Assembly: GCA_973895155.1 (NCBI GenBank)
Contig: OZ316897.1
Coordinates: 19,902,001-19,966,000 of the forward strand
Direction: 5' to 3'
Length of the DNA stretch: 64,000 bases
Source: Marsupella aquatica
Taxonomy: Eukaryota; Marchantiophyta
The notes under the pieces are model-generated. The model ran no database searches. It was not told the origin of the DNA and saw nothing but the letters and a program-made list of their open reading frames with translations. Within the stretch, counting starts at the first letter, position 1; each line of letters starts with the position of its first letter. The translations under genes and the position numbers were made by a program. Positions 54,345 through 64,000 of the stretch are shown piece by piece.

Positions 54345-54835
54345 ATAATAAATCTCCTTAGTACTTGATAAAATTTTCCAATGTTTGATTCATTGGAAAA
54401 TTCAAGATCAAGATTTAGAAACTCATGATCTCTTTAGTAATGTCTTGATAAAATCTCTCAATGTCACTCATTGGAAAGCTAGAGTAAAATTAAAAACTCG
54501 TCATCTCCTTAGTACTTGACAAAATCTATCAATGTTAGGCTCATTGGAAAGCTAGAGAAACTTAGATACTCATGATCTCCCTATTTCTTGACAAATAATC
54601 TCAATGTCACACATTAGAAAGCTAAAAAGATTGAAAACCTCCTGATCTCTTGAGCACGGTGACAAAATCTGACATAAAATTTGTAATGTTAGACTCTATG
54701 TTAGAAAACTAAAAGAATTCATGAACTCATAATCAAAATTTCTTATACTAACACTCATTGGAAAGGCAAAGATATTCAAAAACTCATATGGAACTTGACA
54801 AAATTTATCAATTTGAGGCTCATTGGAAACCCTTT
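54345..54835 (+). repeat. Minisatellite of about 7 diverged units of 70-80 bp
   Basis: The unit reads actcatgatctccttagtac, then ttgacaaaatct.tcaatgt, then aggctcattggaaagctaga. Units start near 54350, 54420, 54498, 54568, 54640, 54722 and 54780. Units are too diverged and too contiguous (no conserved-repeat/unique-spacer pattern) to be a CRISPR-like array. Confidence 0.8.
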
Positions 54836-54859
54836 CTCGATTAAGAGATATCACAATCT

Positions 54860-56400
54860 CGTCACCGTCACAAACTTAGCCACTACAAATTGATTTCTTT
54901 GATTAAGTCGCGGAACTCGACTACCTTAACACTTAGCTCCGGTGTCGCTGACTTCGACGCCGAGCTCCCTTATGGTCCAGGCCCGGATAGGCCATCCGGG
55001 GAGGACTTAGCACGAGGAGACTTGTGAGCAATGAGACGTGGCACTAGCAAGGCAAGGGGCCAAGCTGGGGACACACACTAAGGACTTGGACTAGCCTATG
55101 GCTGGTCGGGTCAAGGGTAAATGGGCCGGGCTCAAGAATGACCGTCCGGACCGTCGGATGGACTTTGAGTTCTGAGGGTTTAGGAGTGAGCTCCTCTTGG
55201 GCCCAAGGCCAATGGAGTTGACGTCATTGGCAACGGACGCTTGGGGCGCAAGTTGTGGCCCGATCCGGGTTGGGCCGGTCGGGGGCCCCGAGCGGCGATC
55301 AGACCTGAGGGCCTAGGCATGAGCACTGGGTCGGCCCGGTCACAACGGGCTAAGGCACTCTGCTTGCGGATGCCTATCAAGAAAGTTATGGGCGTTGCCA
55401 GTTGGTGGCACACCCATTATTCGCGATGGGATCCGGGTTGGGGGCCAAATGTTTAGGGACCAAAGCTGGTCCGAGGGTGGCAGGTCTCCAGAAGCATATA
55501 TGAGAGGAGTGGTGTCTCCCTGGGGGCTAAGGCCGAGCCGAAGTCGTGAGCCGCGGCGGTCGCGACACTAATGGAAACCGCCAAACGGAAATGACGATAT
55601 CTTCCCAACGGGAAGTCCGTTGGAGGACTTCTTGGGTGCATTGGAAAGCTCTTGAGGGGTGCCATGGGTTCTCGTGGTTTGCGGGTGTTAGCTCGCCCAC
55701 TTGCCAAATCCTGCCGAACAGCAGCCAAGCCGCATTCAGCCTCCCAAGGGAGCTTGCGTTGGGGAGGCAAGGTCAAGTAGGTATGGAGGCTGAGTCCCAA
55801 GGGCACTCGGTCCCTAGACCATCAGTGGGGCGAACCGGGAGCGGTTGTTAGAGTCGGGGCCATTCTGGTCCCGGCGTGTTGAGCTTGGGACAAGCTTTAG
55901 GACAAGCTACGTTAATTGGGCCATGAGCATGTCCTGAGGTCAGGGCGGTCAGTTGGTGATGGATAGGTACGAGGGGGAATCCGGGCCGCGCCCAAGGAAG
56001 GAGCTGTCCTGGACGGACAGTGGGCATGGGTTCTTGTTCCGGCTTATGGCATCGGGAGGACCTATCGCTGACCTATTTACCAACGTCTGTTGAGCTTGAG
56101 TTAGGATGCTAGACTGGGTGAGTTCTAGATCCGGAGGGGTTACTTACCGAGGTGCTTGGTTGTTTGTGCAGACAGTGAGGACTGTTGAGTAGCGGTCGTG
56201 TAGGTGAGCAAGTGCGGCTTCGTATGGGAGTGGCCGCAGGTGGTGCTAGAGGCACTTGGATGCCTGCTTGAGGTATTCCGTGGAGGCGTTCGGGCACCAA
56301 GGGCACTTAGGCGCAAGTGCTGGGATTGGTGAGGGCACTGGGTGGCGAGGTCCACCACTGATTACGTCACCATCGCTTGTCCACAATGCTTGCTTCCCGG
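54860..56400. other. GC-rich block of unknown origin, 1.5 kb
   Basis: The composition changes sharply from A/T-rich minisatellite to G/C-rich (gggttgggccggtcgggggc, ccgggttgggggcc). Overlapping frames on both strands (for example 55453-55806 -, 55546-55851 +) are Gly/Arg/Pro/Ser-rich and carry no retrotransposon or other motif I recognise. gggatccgggttggg-like strings occur twice (about 55262 and 55430). It could be a decayed LTR-type repeat, but no terminal repeats were found. Confidence 0.45.
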
Positions 56401-57280
56401 CTTGAATTGTTCGCATCTCTTAGATAGTCTTCAACTAAAGCTCACTCTGAACACAAGTTGATGCGAAATGCAGCCTCTATGTCAAAGAAACAATTGTTGG
56501 TCTCCCCTCACACCATAGCTTTCTTAAATAAAAATAACTACAAATCCTTTGTTTGAAGTGACGGCTCGTTCGTTTTGTGTGAACATTCTTCCCACCAAAT
56601 TGACAAGCGCTCTTTTGCCAACAGCTGAGTGTTGTGCTCTAGTCTGTCTTGTGGCGGTAATGCTCAATGTAACTCACAAACAATCAATCAAGAATGGTTG
56701 AAAGATTATTTCTCCAATGTGTAAGCAAAACCTATAAGAAAACTCAATTCCTCCACATTCAACCTTTCGTTTGATTAATTTCTATCTTTTGAGCATTTGT
56801 TTTTGTACAAGCACACACCAACACCATCAGGAGACTCAAAACCGTTGGTTACCGCCTTGATGAAAATTGATTTCACTTAATCACACAAACATTCCTTGGA
56901 TGAACATGGGGGTCCACGGATTAATTAGAACAAGAAGTGGCTCTCCACCTCATTGTGGACAAGTGTTCCTGGGAAATTCATTTATTGGTGCTCATTTCTT
57001 GTCATTTAATGTTGTCTGTAATGCTGCCAATTGTGCACACAAGGGAGAAGACACGAGGGTGTATGTCTTCACGTTTCCAAATGATAACTATAGTGCATGG
57101 ATTCACCTAGGTTCAAAGTTTACTTGTTAGTAATCCCAACAATAACAATGATCTTGATTGCTGCTAGTGAGGTTAAGAGTCCATATCTCAGTCAAGTTTT
57201 GCACAAACCCCCATCTTAAACTTGGGTCACGAAAGCCTTTTGCATGTAAAAGACTTGACACCTGAATGGAAACAGGCAAC
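56401..57280. other. Intergenic, nothing recognised
   Basis: The 87-codon frame at 56867-57130 has no family likeness. No repeats were identified. Confidence 0.45.
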
Positions 57281-57399
57281 ATTTAACACTGGAACCCAGG
57301 ATTCCCCTTACGAAACTCCAGATTGAGGCTAATGCGATTAGCCGGTACTAAGCTGCCCGCTGCCCACTTCCCGTGACGTGAGAATAGGGTTAAATATGG

Positions 57400-57650
57400 G
57401 GCGCGATGCATTGTAGTCACCAGCTGCCTATAGGCTGCATGGTAGAGGTGCTCAGTAGGGTAGGGGAGGTCTCGGGTTTGAATCCTGCCAACAAAGGAAG
57501 TTTTCATCATTCACCCCACCCAAAAGTGGGGTTCATTCATACCCTCTTGACACTCAATTTTTTTTACTCGCCCAGGCTTGTATGCGGGCAGCTATGTACA
57601 GAGGCTCTTAATGAGCCTCGAGCTTGAGTTTCATCGTGAATAACCGAGGC
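57400..57650 (+). mobile_element. Second type of tRNA-like SINE
   Basis: ctgcatggtagaggtgctcagtaggg is followed by a clear B box, GGTTTGAATCC (57475-57485), in cgggtttgaatcctgcc, as in tRNA-derived SINE heads. The body contains ccacccaaaagtggggttcattcat and ends around cgtgaataaccgaggcagg. It differs from the 37.7 and 50.0 kb family. Only one copy is seen here, so the limits are uncertain. Confidence 0.5.
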
Positions 57651-57699
57651 AGGAACCCAAGGGGTTGTAATAAATGAGTTACAAAAGAGTTGACATTTA

Positions 57700-58005
57700 A
57701 AGGGTAGATGACATAAACAGGTCTGTCCTCACTCAGTTTGCTCACAGAATGCCACCCCCAAAGTGCTCTTTGCTCCCAACTTCACAGCTTAGTCTAGTAT
57801 TGAATGTGAACTCACAACTTTTTTGGTGCTCTATTGTTAGATTGAGGGCCACCTAAGCAGAAATTGGCTGGTGGGCAGCATGAGTGGTGCTTGTTTTTTG
57901 GACATGAGGGTAGATGATGTAAAGAGGTCCATCCTCACTCAGTTTTTTGACAGAGTCCACCCCCAAAGTGCTCTTTGCTCCCAAAGTCATGGCTTCAGTC
58001 TACGG
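57700..58005 (+). repeat. Direct repeat pair of about 97 bp
   Basis: agggtagatga...aaa.aggtc..tcctcactcagttt followed by ccacccccaaagtgctcttt and gctcccaa occurs at 57702-57798 and 57909-58003, about 207 bp apart. Confidence 0.75.
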
Positions 58006-58564
58006 TTATATCAAAAGGGCAGGTCGGGTGATTCTGTCCCCTTGCCTGCTGTAAAGCTTTTATTAAAAAAGGAAAAAAGGGCAGGTTTTGTTCACATTTT
58101 TTAATTAGATTGAGTTCCCTTAAACCAATACGAACAGGCAAGCAAATCTACAAGTGGGACAGAAAGGGGGTTATTTTACTTGTAAAGCGCAGGCTATAAG
58201 CTAAAGTTGGGGTCTAGGTTTCTAGAGTGAAACCTATGGACATCATGATCATCAATTGGATGGGAAAACTCCTGACTATGATGTATGTGAAATGATAATC
58301 ATGCATGCATTTTGCCAGGGACTTTTGTCATGATTTCTATCTATATTAAAAAAATTGCTCTATGGCCCCACCCTAACATATGTGCATAGAAAGAGGGATG
58401 TGTATAAAAAAGAGTAGGGTATGTTACGTATAATTATTAAAATGACAACATGTATGATGAGTTTTTTTATCATTTCATTAACCCTACAAAATGTGAATAA
58501 ATAATATATTTTGGTGACATTTTTATTGTACCCCCTCTATTCACATTGAAATAAAGGGTAGTCG

Positions 58565-58681
58565 AGGCTTGTAGGCATCAATCTCTTGTCTTGGCTCAGG
58601 GCAAGGCTAGTAGGTATCAATCTCTTGTCTTGGCTCAGGGGGAGGCTAGTAGGTATCAATCTCTTGTCTGGGCTCAGGTCA
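58565..58681 (+). repeat. Three 39-bp tandem repeats
   Basis: Units start at 58565, 58604 and 58643: aggct.gtaggtatcaatct, then cttgtcttggctcagg. Only a few differences separate them. Confidence 0.9.
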
Positions 58682-59446
58682 CACCACAGATTTTCATGGA
58701 ACTAAAGTGGCCGACTTACAGATTAGTGGTTTACCACTAGGGAGTCTCAATCCATGGAGTTGCGGGATAAAAAGAGAGGCCCCAAACTAGCAGTTTCGGT
58801 CACGGTTCAGCAGTGTGTGGACATGGATTTTCATGTCCGCCACTTTTTTCCCGGGATTCCATCTCTGACCGCAACTGGAAGCAGCAAGGGCGAAGTTTGG
58901 GACACCCTACTGAAGTCCCAAACTCATAATTTCTGGCCTAAGATTTTTGTGCTGCCCTTCAGGTTTGAGAAACCCCACTAATAATGAATGAATTCTCCAG
59001 GTAGTCACCTGAATTCCACTCTGGCGTGGTTTGGTGAAACACAGTCATCACAAGGACTTTTTTGTAGCTACACTACCCTGCCCGTCCTGCCCCTCCTGTG
59101 CCGGCAATCGGGCATCATAACAAGCACATGCCACTTGCGTGGTACATGGAGTACGGACATAAAAGTTTTACCCCTACTGGAGTAAAAACATTTCCTGCCC
59201 GAAAGTATGAGTTTCTTTCAAGTGTGTCCCAAGAAAGTTTTCCCGGTGACGTTTTGCCCGGCGCTGCCCAAAACGGATCCCCGGTGACCCGTCCCAAACG
59301 TTTGACCCTCCATTATTTTATCATGAAGACTTTGTTCCAAAGATAGGTCCTGCCCGCTGCCCGTACTCGATTCCGCTTCATTATTATTCGATCGAAGTCT
59401 TTCCTACGAATGATTCCGCCGTATGTTCTTTTGACCCATAACGATT

Positions 59447-59662
59447 CCGCTTCATTCTTTCGAACTTTCGAAGTCTCTTCTGTCTCTATCACGAAAGTAA
59501 GTCGAACGACCGAGCGATTTCCTTCACGGCGATCGGCAGAACTGAAGAAAACGTCCGCTTCATTCTTTCGAACTTTCGAAGTCTCTTCTGTCTCTATCAC
59601 GAAAGTAAGTCGAACGACCGAGAGATTTCCTTCACGGAGATCGGCAGAACTGAAGAAAACGA
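59447..59662. repeat. Two 108-bp tandem repeats, frame-preserving
   Basis: Units at 59447-59554 and 59555-59662 differ at few positions, including two c/a changes (agcgat/agagat, ggcgat/ggagat). A degraded earlier unit lies at about 59372-59446. Because 108 is 36 codons, both strands keep open frames through the array, which explains the 123-codon minus and 93-codon plus frames. Each unit includes the near-palindrome ttcgaactttcgaa. Confidence 0.9.
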
Positions 59663-59689
59663 GGCCAGGAATTGGAACCCACAATCGGT

Positions 59690-61314
59690 AGGAATCATGA
59701 GGTGAATAGTGTGGGTGAATTGGAAGCCTGAAGACAAACTCTACACTACGGAGTTCCTGCAGTCTTCATGATTTCGCCCTGATGGTTTTCATTTCAGCGG
59801 AGTCGAATCTCGTAGAAGTCTTAATAAGCGTTTCGGGGGCTCGTCAGATTAGGATTTGGTTTAGTCGTCTCTGATCTGAGCAGGATGACCCAGTTGCAGG
59901 AGAGGTGAATTGTGTGCTTGGAAAGACGGGCGGGACATTGCTACACCGTTGTTGGTCCACTGGGATCGATGGTAGAATTTTGCCTTGCTGCTTGGAGCAT
60001 CTTCGGAGACGATGCACAAATTGATCTGCGAAGGGTCTCCAGTGCCACCTCCCAAGCAGTACAAGAGTGGCTAAATGTAGTACCATCAACCACGCAAGTT
60101 CTTAACAAAGAAACTCAGGCTTCTGTCGAAAAGAGAAATCCCGATCAGATTCCCATCATTCAACGGGCACGGAAAAATCCAATGGATCGAGAGGCTAGTT
60201 AATGATGATGATGCAATTTGGATTGTCTAGTTGGCCTTGTGAGGAGTTGACTGAAGAAGCTTTACAAATCATTATTTAGCTCTCACCCTTCAGCCAAAGA
60301 ACCCGAGAAGTGTCTCATCCTCGTCTAGGCTGAGGCAGGGCATCTCCTCATCGGTTTGCTTGTGAAGTAAAGTTATCACCAACATCTTGAGGACAGCTTC
60401 AACAAGGGACTCAATTGCTGGAAGTTTTACTTTGCACTTGCTTTAAGCCAACGACAATACATAAATCCCCGTGACATGAAAAGTAATTATCCTCATTTCA
60501 TTAACGCCCAAGATACAGAAATCTTGCAACTCGACTCGTTGCTCTTATTGTAGGGCCACAGTTTTAGTCCCTCTACTGTTTGGCGGATCTTGTGACAACT
60601 ACTGGTGCCTCAATGCCACCAGTTGTATTGTGACAAACCATTTCACCATGAAGACCTGCGACCTTTGTTGTCCCTTAGCATCAGTACTATCTTTGATACT
60701 TGCCTTTTTCTGCGTTGACATCGCGCTGGAAATGTCAAAAGAATGTGTTTGTAATGTGTCCACCAAAACTTCCATTCAGATGGGATATATACTCGCCTAC
60801 GTCCCTTTTTCCTCCACATTGTCCTGATAACCACTTTCTCCATGATGTTGGAAGACTAGAACAAGGCTTCGCAGAGTAAAGGATACTCTGGTAGGTAAAC
60901 ATGGCTAAGAGTTACTCTTTAATCAGTCAGGAACTTTGACACAGAAGAGGGACAGTATTTTCAAGTCTCCTGAGGCTCTAGGGATATCCTTGCCTAAACC
61001 ACTAGATCAGGAACGTTGACACATAAGAGGGACAGTCTTTTCAAGTCTCTTAGGGCCCTAGAGATGTCCTTGTGGCAGTCGCTGAACTACTAGATCGACT
61101 GAGAGTCCAATTCGTTCAGCAAATTATTTTCTGCAGCGATAGAATGTGATCCATGACAATTCTCTTCTCCCAGTGCCGCATCACCTCAGGGATTCCTTAG
61201 GAGCTTATGATGGATACAGAGAATGGACTCCCAATCCTTGAAGCCTGGACAACTTCACCACTTATAAGGCCCTAATCATGAAAAAATAGCATTTCTCAAT
61301 TTTCAGGATGACTT
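59690..61314. other. Intergenic, 3' side of the phosphatase-FHA gene
   Basis: A 77-codon frame from ATG 59969 to 60202 has gene-like composition but no recognised motif. Two 90-bp tandem units (tcaggaac.ttgacaca.aag, agggacagt.ttttcaagtct) start at 60927 and 61017. Confidence 0.45.
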
Positions 61315-63754
61315 TTATGTTACTCCAGAGCGTAGTACATAGCGCCTGGTGCTTGCCCCAAAGGTAACCACATCTCCTACATGCAACTGCTGTTTCGTGG
61401 CAGGTGCCAACCTCAAATTGTTGACGAATGTGCCATGAACAGAGTTCAAATCCAGAATGCTTGCACCAGATTCACGATCATAGTCTAGCCTTGCATGCTG
61501 TATGCACCATCGCCTCAGTCAGACAATCTTCTAGTATATACAATGAAAGCAGCACACTTGCAAGCTTGGCACTTGATCAGGGTGAAGCCTTGAACAACAT
61601 TAACGACTTTCCAAGGTCTCCAAAAAACAACAACAAAGCTACAGACCAAACAAGAAACAAAGCTTAAAGAGTGTTGAAAATTACCTGTCGAGATATGGAG
61701 GCGTGATCCAGGACAAGGTCGCACATTGAACCACGTCCACATGCAAGAACATTGGATTCAGGGAAAGCCAACGTTCCAAGCAATGTTCCTTCCTGGAGAC
61801 ACAAAGTAGTCAATTATCACAATAACATGAAAGGTGAGTCCATACAAGCATTCTCTTACATCTCAAAACTACCACGAATAAATTGAATAAATCACTGCAT
61901 TTAAATAAATTTTTTGCAAGACTCCTTTTCAGCAGGAATGCCAAATCGTTGGTTTCAATTTGTGATTCTGTGCAATTCAAAACTCAGTGAGGGCTGCTAT
62001 TCTCCTGGTACGCTACTCTTTAGTTCTCTATAATGAGAACCTTGCCTTCCTCTATTTTCAGACATAGATTGAAAAATTCAATGACCCCTGTAGAACTCTG
62101 GCCTTTTAATCGTACTAGTAGGATATGAGTAGTTGGTACCCATTAGATTGGATCGGGCGAGTAATCATCCTTTCTGTTATTTGCATTCCTTCACAAATAT
62201 TTACACGGCTTTTGTGTCTTGAAGCTCAATTGAATGAATGGTTTCATTGGCAGATACCCTCACGGATAGATGAGATTCGAAGATAAGAGGGTTTCTCACT
62301 TTCAGAACATCAAAGATGAGTGGAGCTCCCTTCTGTTCGACATTTGAATGAGCTCTTAGTTGCATATTCTCCCGGATATCCTCAGAAGCTGGGTCTTCTT
62401 GGGAGGCCAAACCAAGGTCATGTTCATATTTGCATAAACATTGCATGAATCCAGGATTTGGATCCACTTGCCTGCGTTGCTGCTTCAAGAATCTGCAGTA
62501 GACATAAAGTAAAATTCTTAGAAACAAGTCCAAAGCTTGAAAAACACATTGATGTTAGACTCGGAAAATGTTCAGTAGATTATGGAAAGAGAAATAATGA
62601 ACTAACATGTATCAGTCGTTGACTTGCGGCCTAATTACAATGTCATTTGAAGGACCTTGGGAAAGCACTGACTTGAGGGTGTGATCAGCTTTCCATTTGT
62701 TAACACGCATCAGATATGCTGCACAGAGAGTGGCAGAGCGACTTGCACCAGCACCACAATGCACCAGTACTCTCTTCTTTGATTTTCTTGCATCCTCCAC
62801 AAAATGAAACATCCTTTCAAAGTATTGGGTAATGTCTGCTTTGCTCTCATCTGCAGTGACATTCGAGCAGTGACAACCTTTATAAATTGTACGGCAGACA
62901 TATCATAATTTTACCCACCACTCCAGCACACAAAGCGAATCTCAGAAAAGCTGTGTCTCCGCCCTCATAGCTTCCAAACAGTAATCGTTATTTGCTGGTT
63001 ATAGCTAAGCTTAGCAGATATTCACACTCCAATGATCTTGACCATATCAAGCATTCTGTTGCATCTTTAATTAGGCAAGAAAAGCCAGTACCAGCCAATT
63101 CGCAGAAAAGCTGAACAAATCCACTGGATAGTTTTACAGGCTCGGTGTGTATAGTCAAAACGTGACTTATTTGGAGATCCTCCAGATTCCGCTCTGCTGT
63201 AGCATGCTCTAAGTCACCCAAGTATAAGAGTCTTGGCACAATCTGCCAAATAAATGAATTCAGCACAAGATCAGAGATGGTACGGGTGGATCTGAAAACA
63301 TTAAGGGAAGAACAGAGCTACTACAGCCTCAGCATAAAAGTGAGCGTCTAGCGTGAAGACAGTAAGTCAGGATTCAGACAATGCTCGGCGGGGATTTTAA
63401 AAATCGCAACCATGTCATGCGCAACTCTACACTACCTTCTCGAACGTCGTAATATCAGATTAGGGATAAGAATGTGTAGACTGTCCAGAAATGTGATTGA
63501 AGTTTTTTAACTCAAATTCAAAAAGATTTACCTCTGTAGGGTAGCCAGAAACAACTCCTGCTTTCTGAGACCTTGTTACAAGAAATGGATATCGTTTGGC
63601 GAAAGCAGAATACGAATCCTTCTCTTTATCTGAATACGCTGAAGAAATGATTCAGAACCCTTCTATCTCAACTCAACATGACATTTATTTTGACGTATAC
63701 TTAATGGATATTCAACTGCCTCCAGTACGCGTTCGTAATCATCGTCTCTGAGAA
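61315..63754 (-). CDS. Dual-specificity phosphatase with C-terminal FHA domain (5' end outside window)
   Basis: Minus-strand exons: 63754-63701 (internal, starts in mid-codon), 63638-63532, 63242-63092, 62850-62673, 62492-62300, 61792-61685, 61497-61315. All have GT-AG and agreeing phases, giving 323 visible residues and a TAA stop. The first part (SDKEKDSYSAFAKRYPFLVT...SGYPTEI) resembles the end of a rhodanese-like domain placed before the catalytic domain, as in MAP-kinase phosphatases. The DSP domain follows: PRLLYLGDLEHAT, Asp in ELADESKADI as likely general acid, and the active site HCGAGASRS (C-x5-R intact), then RRQVDPNPGF. After a linker of about 40 residues comes an FHA domain: GTLLGTL, GRGSMCDLVLDHASISRQHARL, LDLNSVHGTFVNN, VVTFGASTRRYVL. 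FHA domains bind phosphothreonine peptides. Intron choices at 62672 (GTCAGT) and 62299 (GTGAGA) are set by the domain joins; unspliced reading gives stops. Any exon right of 63754 was not resolved. Confidence 0.85.
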
Positions 63755-64000
63755 CTGGGAAAAAATGGAGACATAGAAAAACGGACGAAATTTAGATCAA
63801 TGGGGCAACAAAAGTTACAGAACCGATTGCAACATGCCCAAACAGGCGTCCATTAGTATTCAATGAGGAAAACTATAATTATGCAGCCTTTGCACGCTTC
63901 AGGGTATATGCTCCTAACTTGACCAACTCGCTAATTTAGTACATCTCTAGATTGAATTTCTAAGAGAAAAAATGAATTGGTTCCTCACTAATTTCCTGGT

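Noticed and set aside
54345-54835. CRISPR-like array
   Set aside because: Diverged contiguous minisatellite units; no constant repeat and variable spacer.
55453-55851. Overlapping 117- and 101-codon frames
   Set aside because: Both strands are open because of high GC; no recognisable domain.
59313-59684. 123-codon minus-strand frame
   Set aside because: Produced by two 108-bp tandem units; no independent evidence for a protein.
59969-60202. Possible 77-codon gene
   Set aside because: Composition is plausible, but there is no family likeness, no supporting splice sites and no neighbour context.
62201-62299. End of the frame after VLKVRNPLIFESH
   Set aside because: It follows a good donor (GTGAGA). 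The next exon restores an FHA domain, so this tail is treated as intron.
62612-62812. Phosphatase frame ending in a stop right after VIRPQVND
   Set aside because: This is read-through into an intron. Splicing at GTCAGT (62672-62671) joins KADHTLK to FLKQQRRQVDPNPGF, the expected end of a DSP domain.

Overview
This looks like a nuclear window from a land plant. It has widely spaced intron-rich genes with GT-AG introns, plant-type calcium-dependent protein kinase and ACX3-type acyl-CoA oxidase genes, tRNA-derived SINE-like elements and many decayed repeats. The low gene density and a DUF7869-type element suggest an early-diverging lineage such as a bryophyte. That placement is inference; nothing here fixes the species.

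Layout. 0-4.2 kb holds a DUF7869-type, transposase-like gene broken by two in-frame stops and bordered by a 14-16 bp palindrome. 4.2-11.6 kb is repeat-rich and holds a broken poly(A)-binding-protein copy with four 55-bp tandem repeats in front of it; its upstream region is partly duplicated, and partly inverted, at 9.0-9.5 kb. 12.0-17.6 kb is a complete 15-exon ACX3-like acyl-CoA oxidase (+). 17.6-25.8 kb is non-coding and includes an inverted-repeat (foldback-like) element at 19.45-21.51 kb. 27.2-31.9 kb is a 9-exon START-like lipid-binding protein gene (+). 33.7-35.4 kb (-) is a 4-exon small membrane protein gene, probably organellar. 39.6-40.8 kb is an intronless F-box gene (+). 42.6-47.5 kb (-) is a 7-exon CDPK. 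48.6-61.0 kb is a repeat landscape of SINE-like elements, minisatellites and GC-rich blocks. 61.3-63.75 kb (-) is the 3' part of a gene that joins a dual-specificity phosphatase to a C-terminal FHA domain; it runs off the right edge.

The genes form no operon or pathway cluster. They cover peroxisomal beta-oxidation, lipid binding, ubiquitin targeting, Ca2+ signalling and phosphatase signalling. Exons were assembled by hand from GT-AG sites, codon phase and family similarity recalled from knowledge; no search was run. The most interesting item is the phosphatase-FHA gene, followed by the DUF7869 element with its palindromes, the shuffled poly(A)-binding-protein locus and the foldback element.
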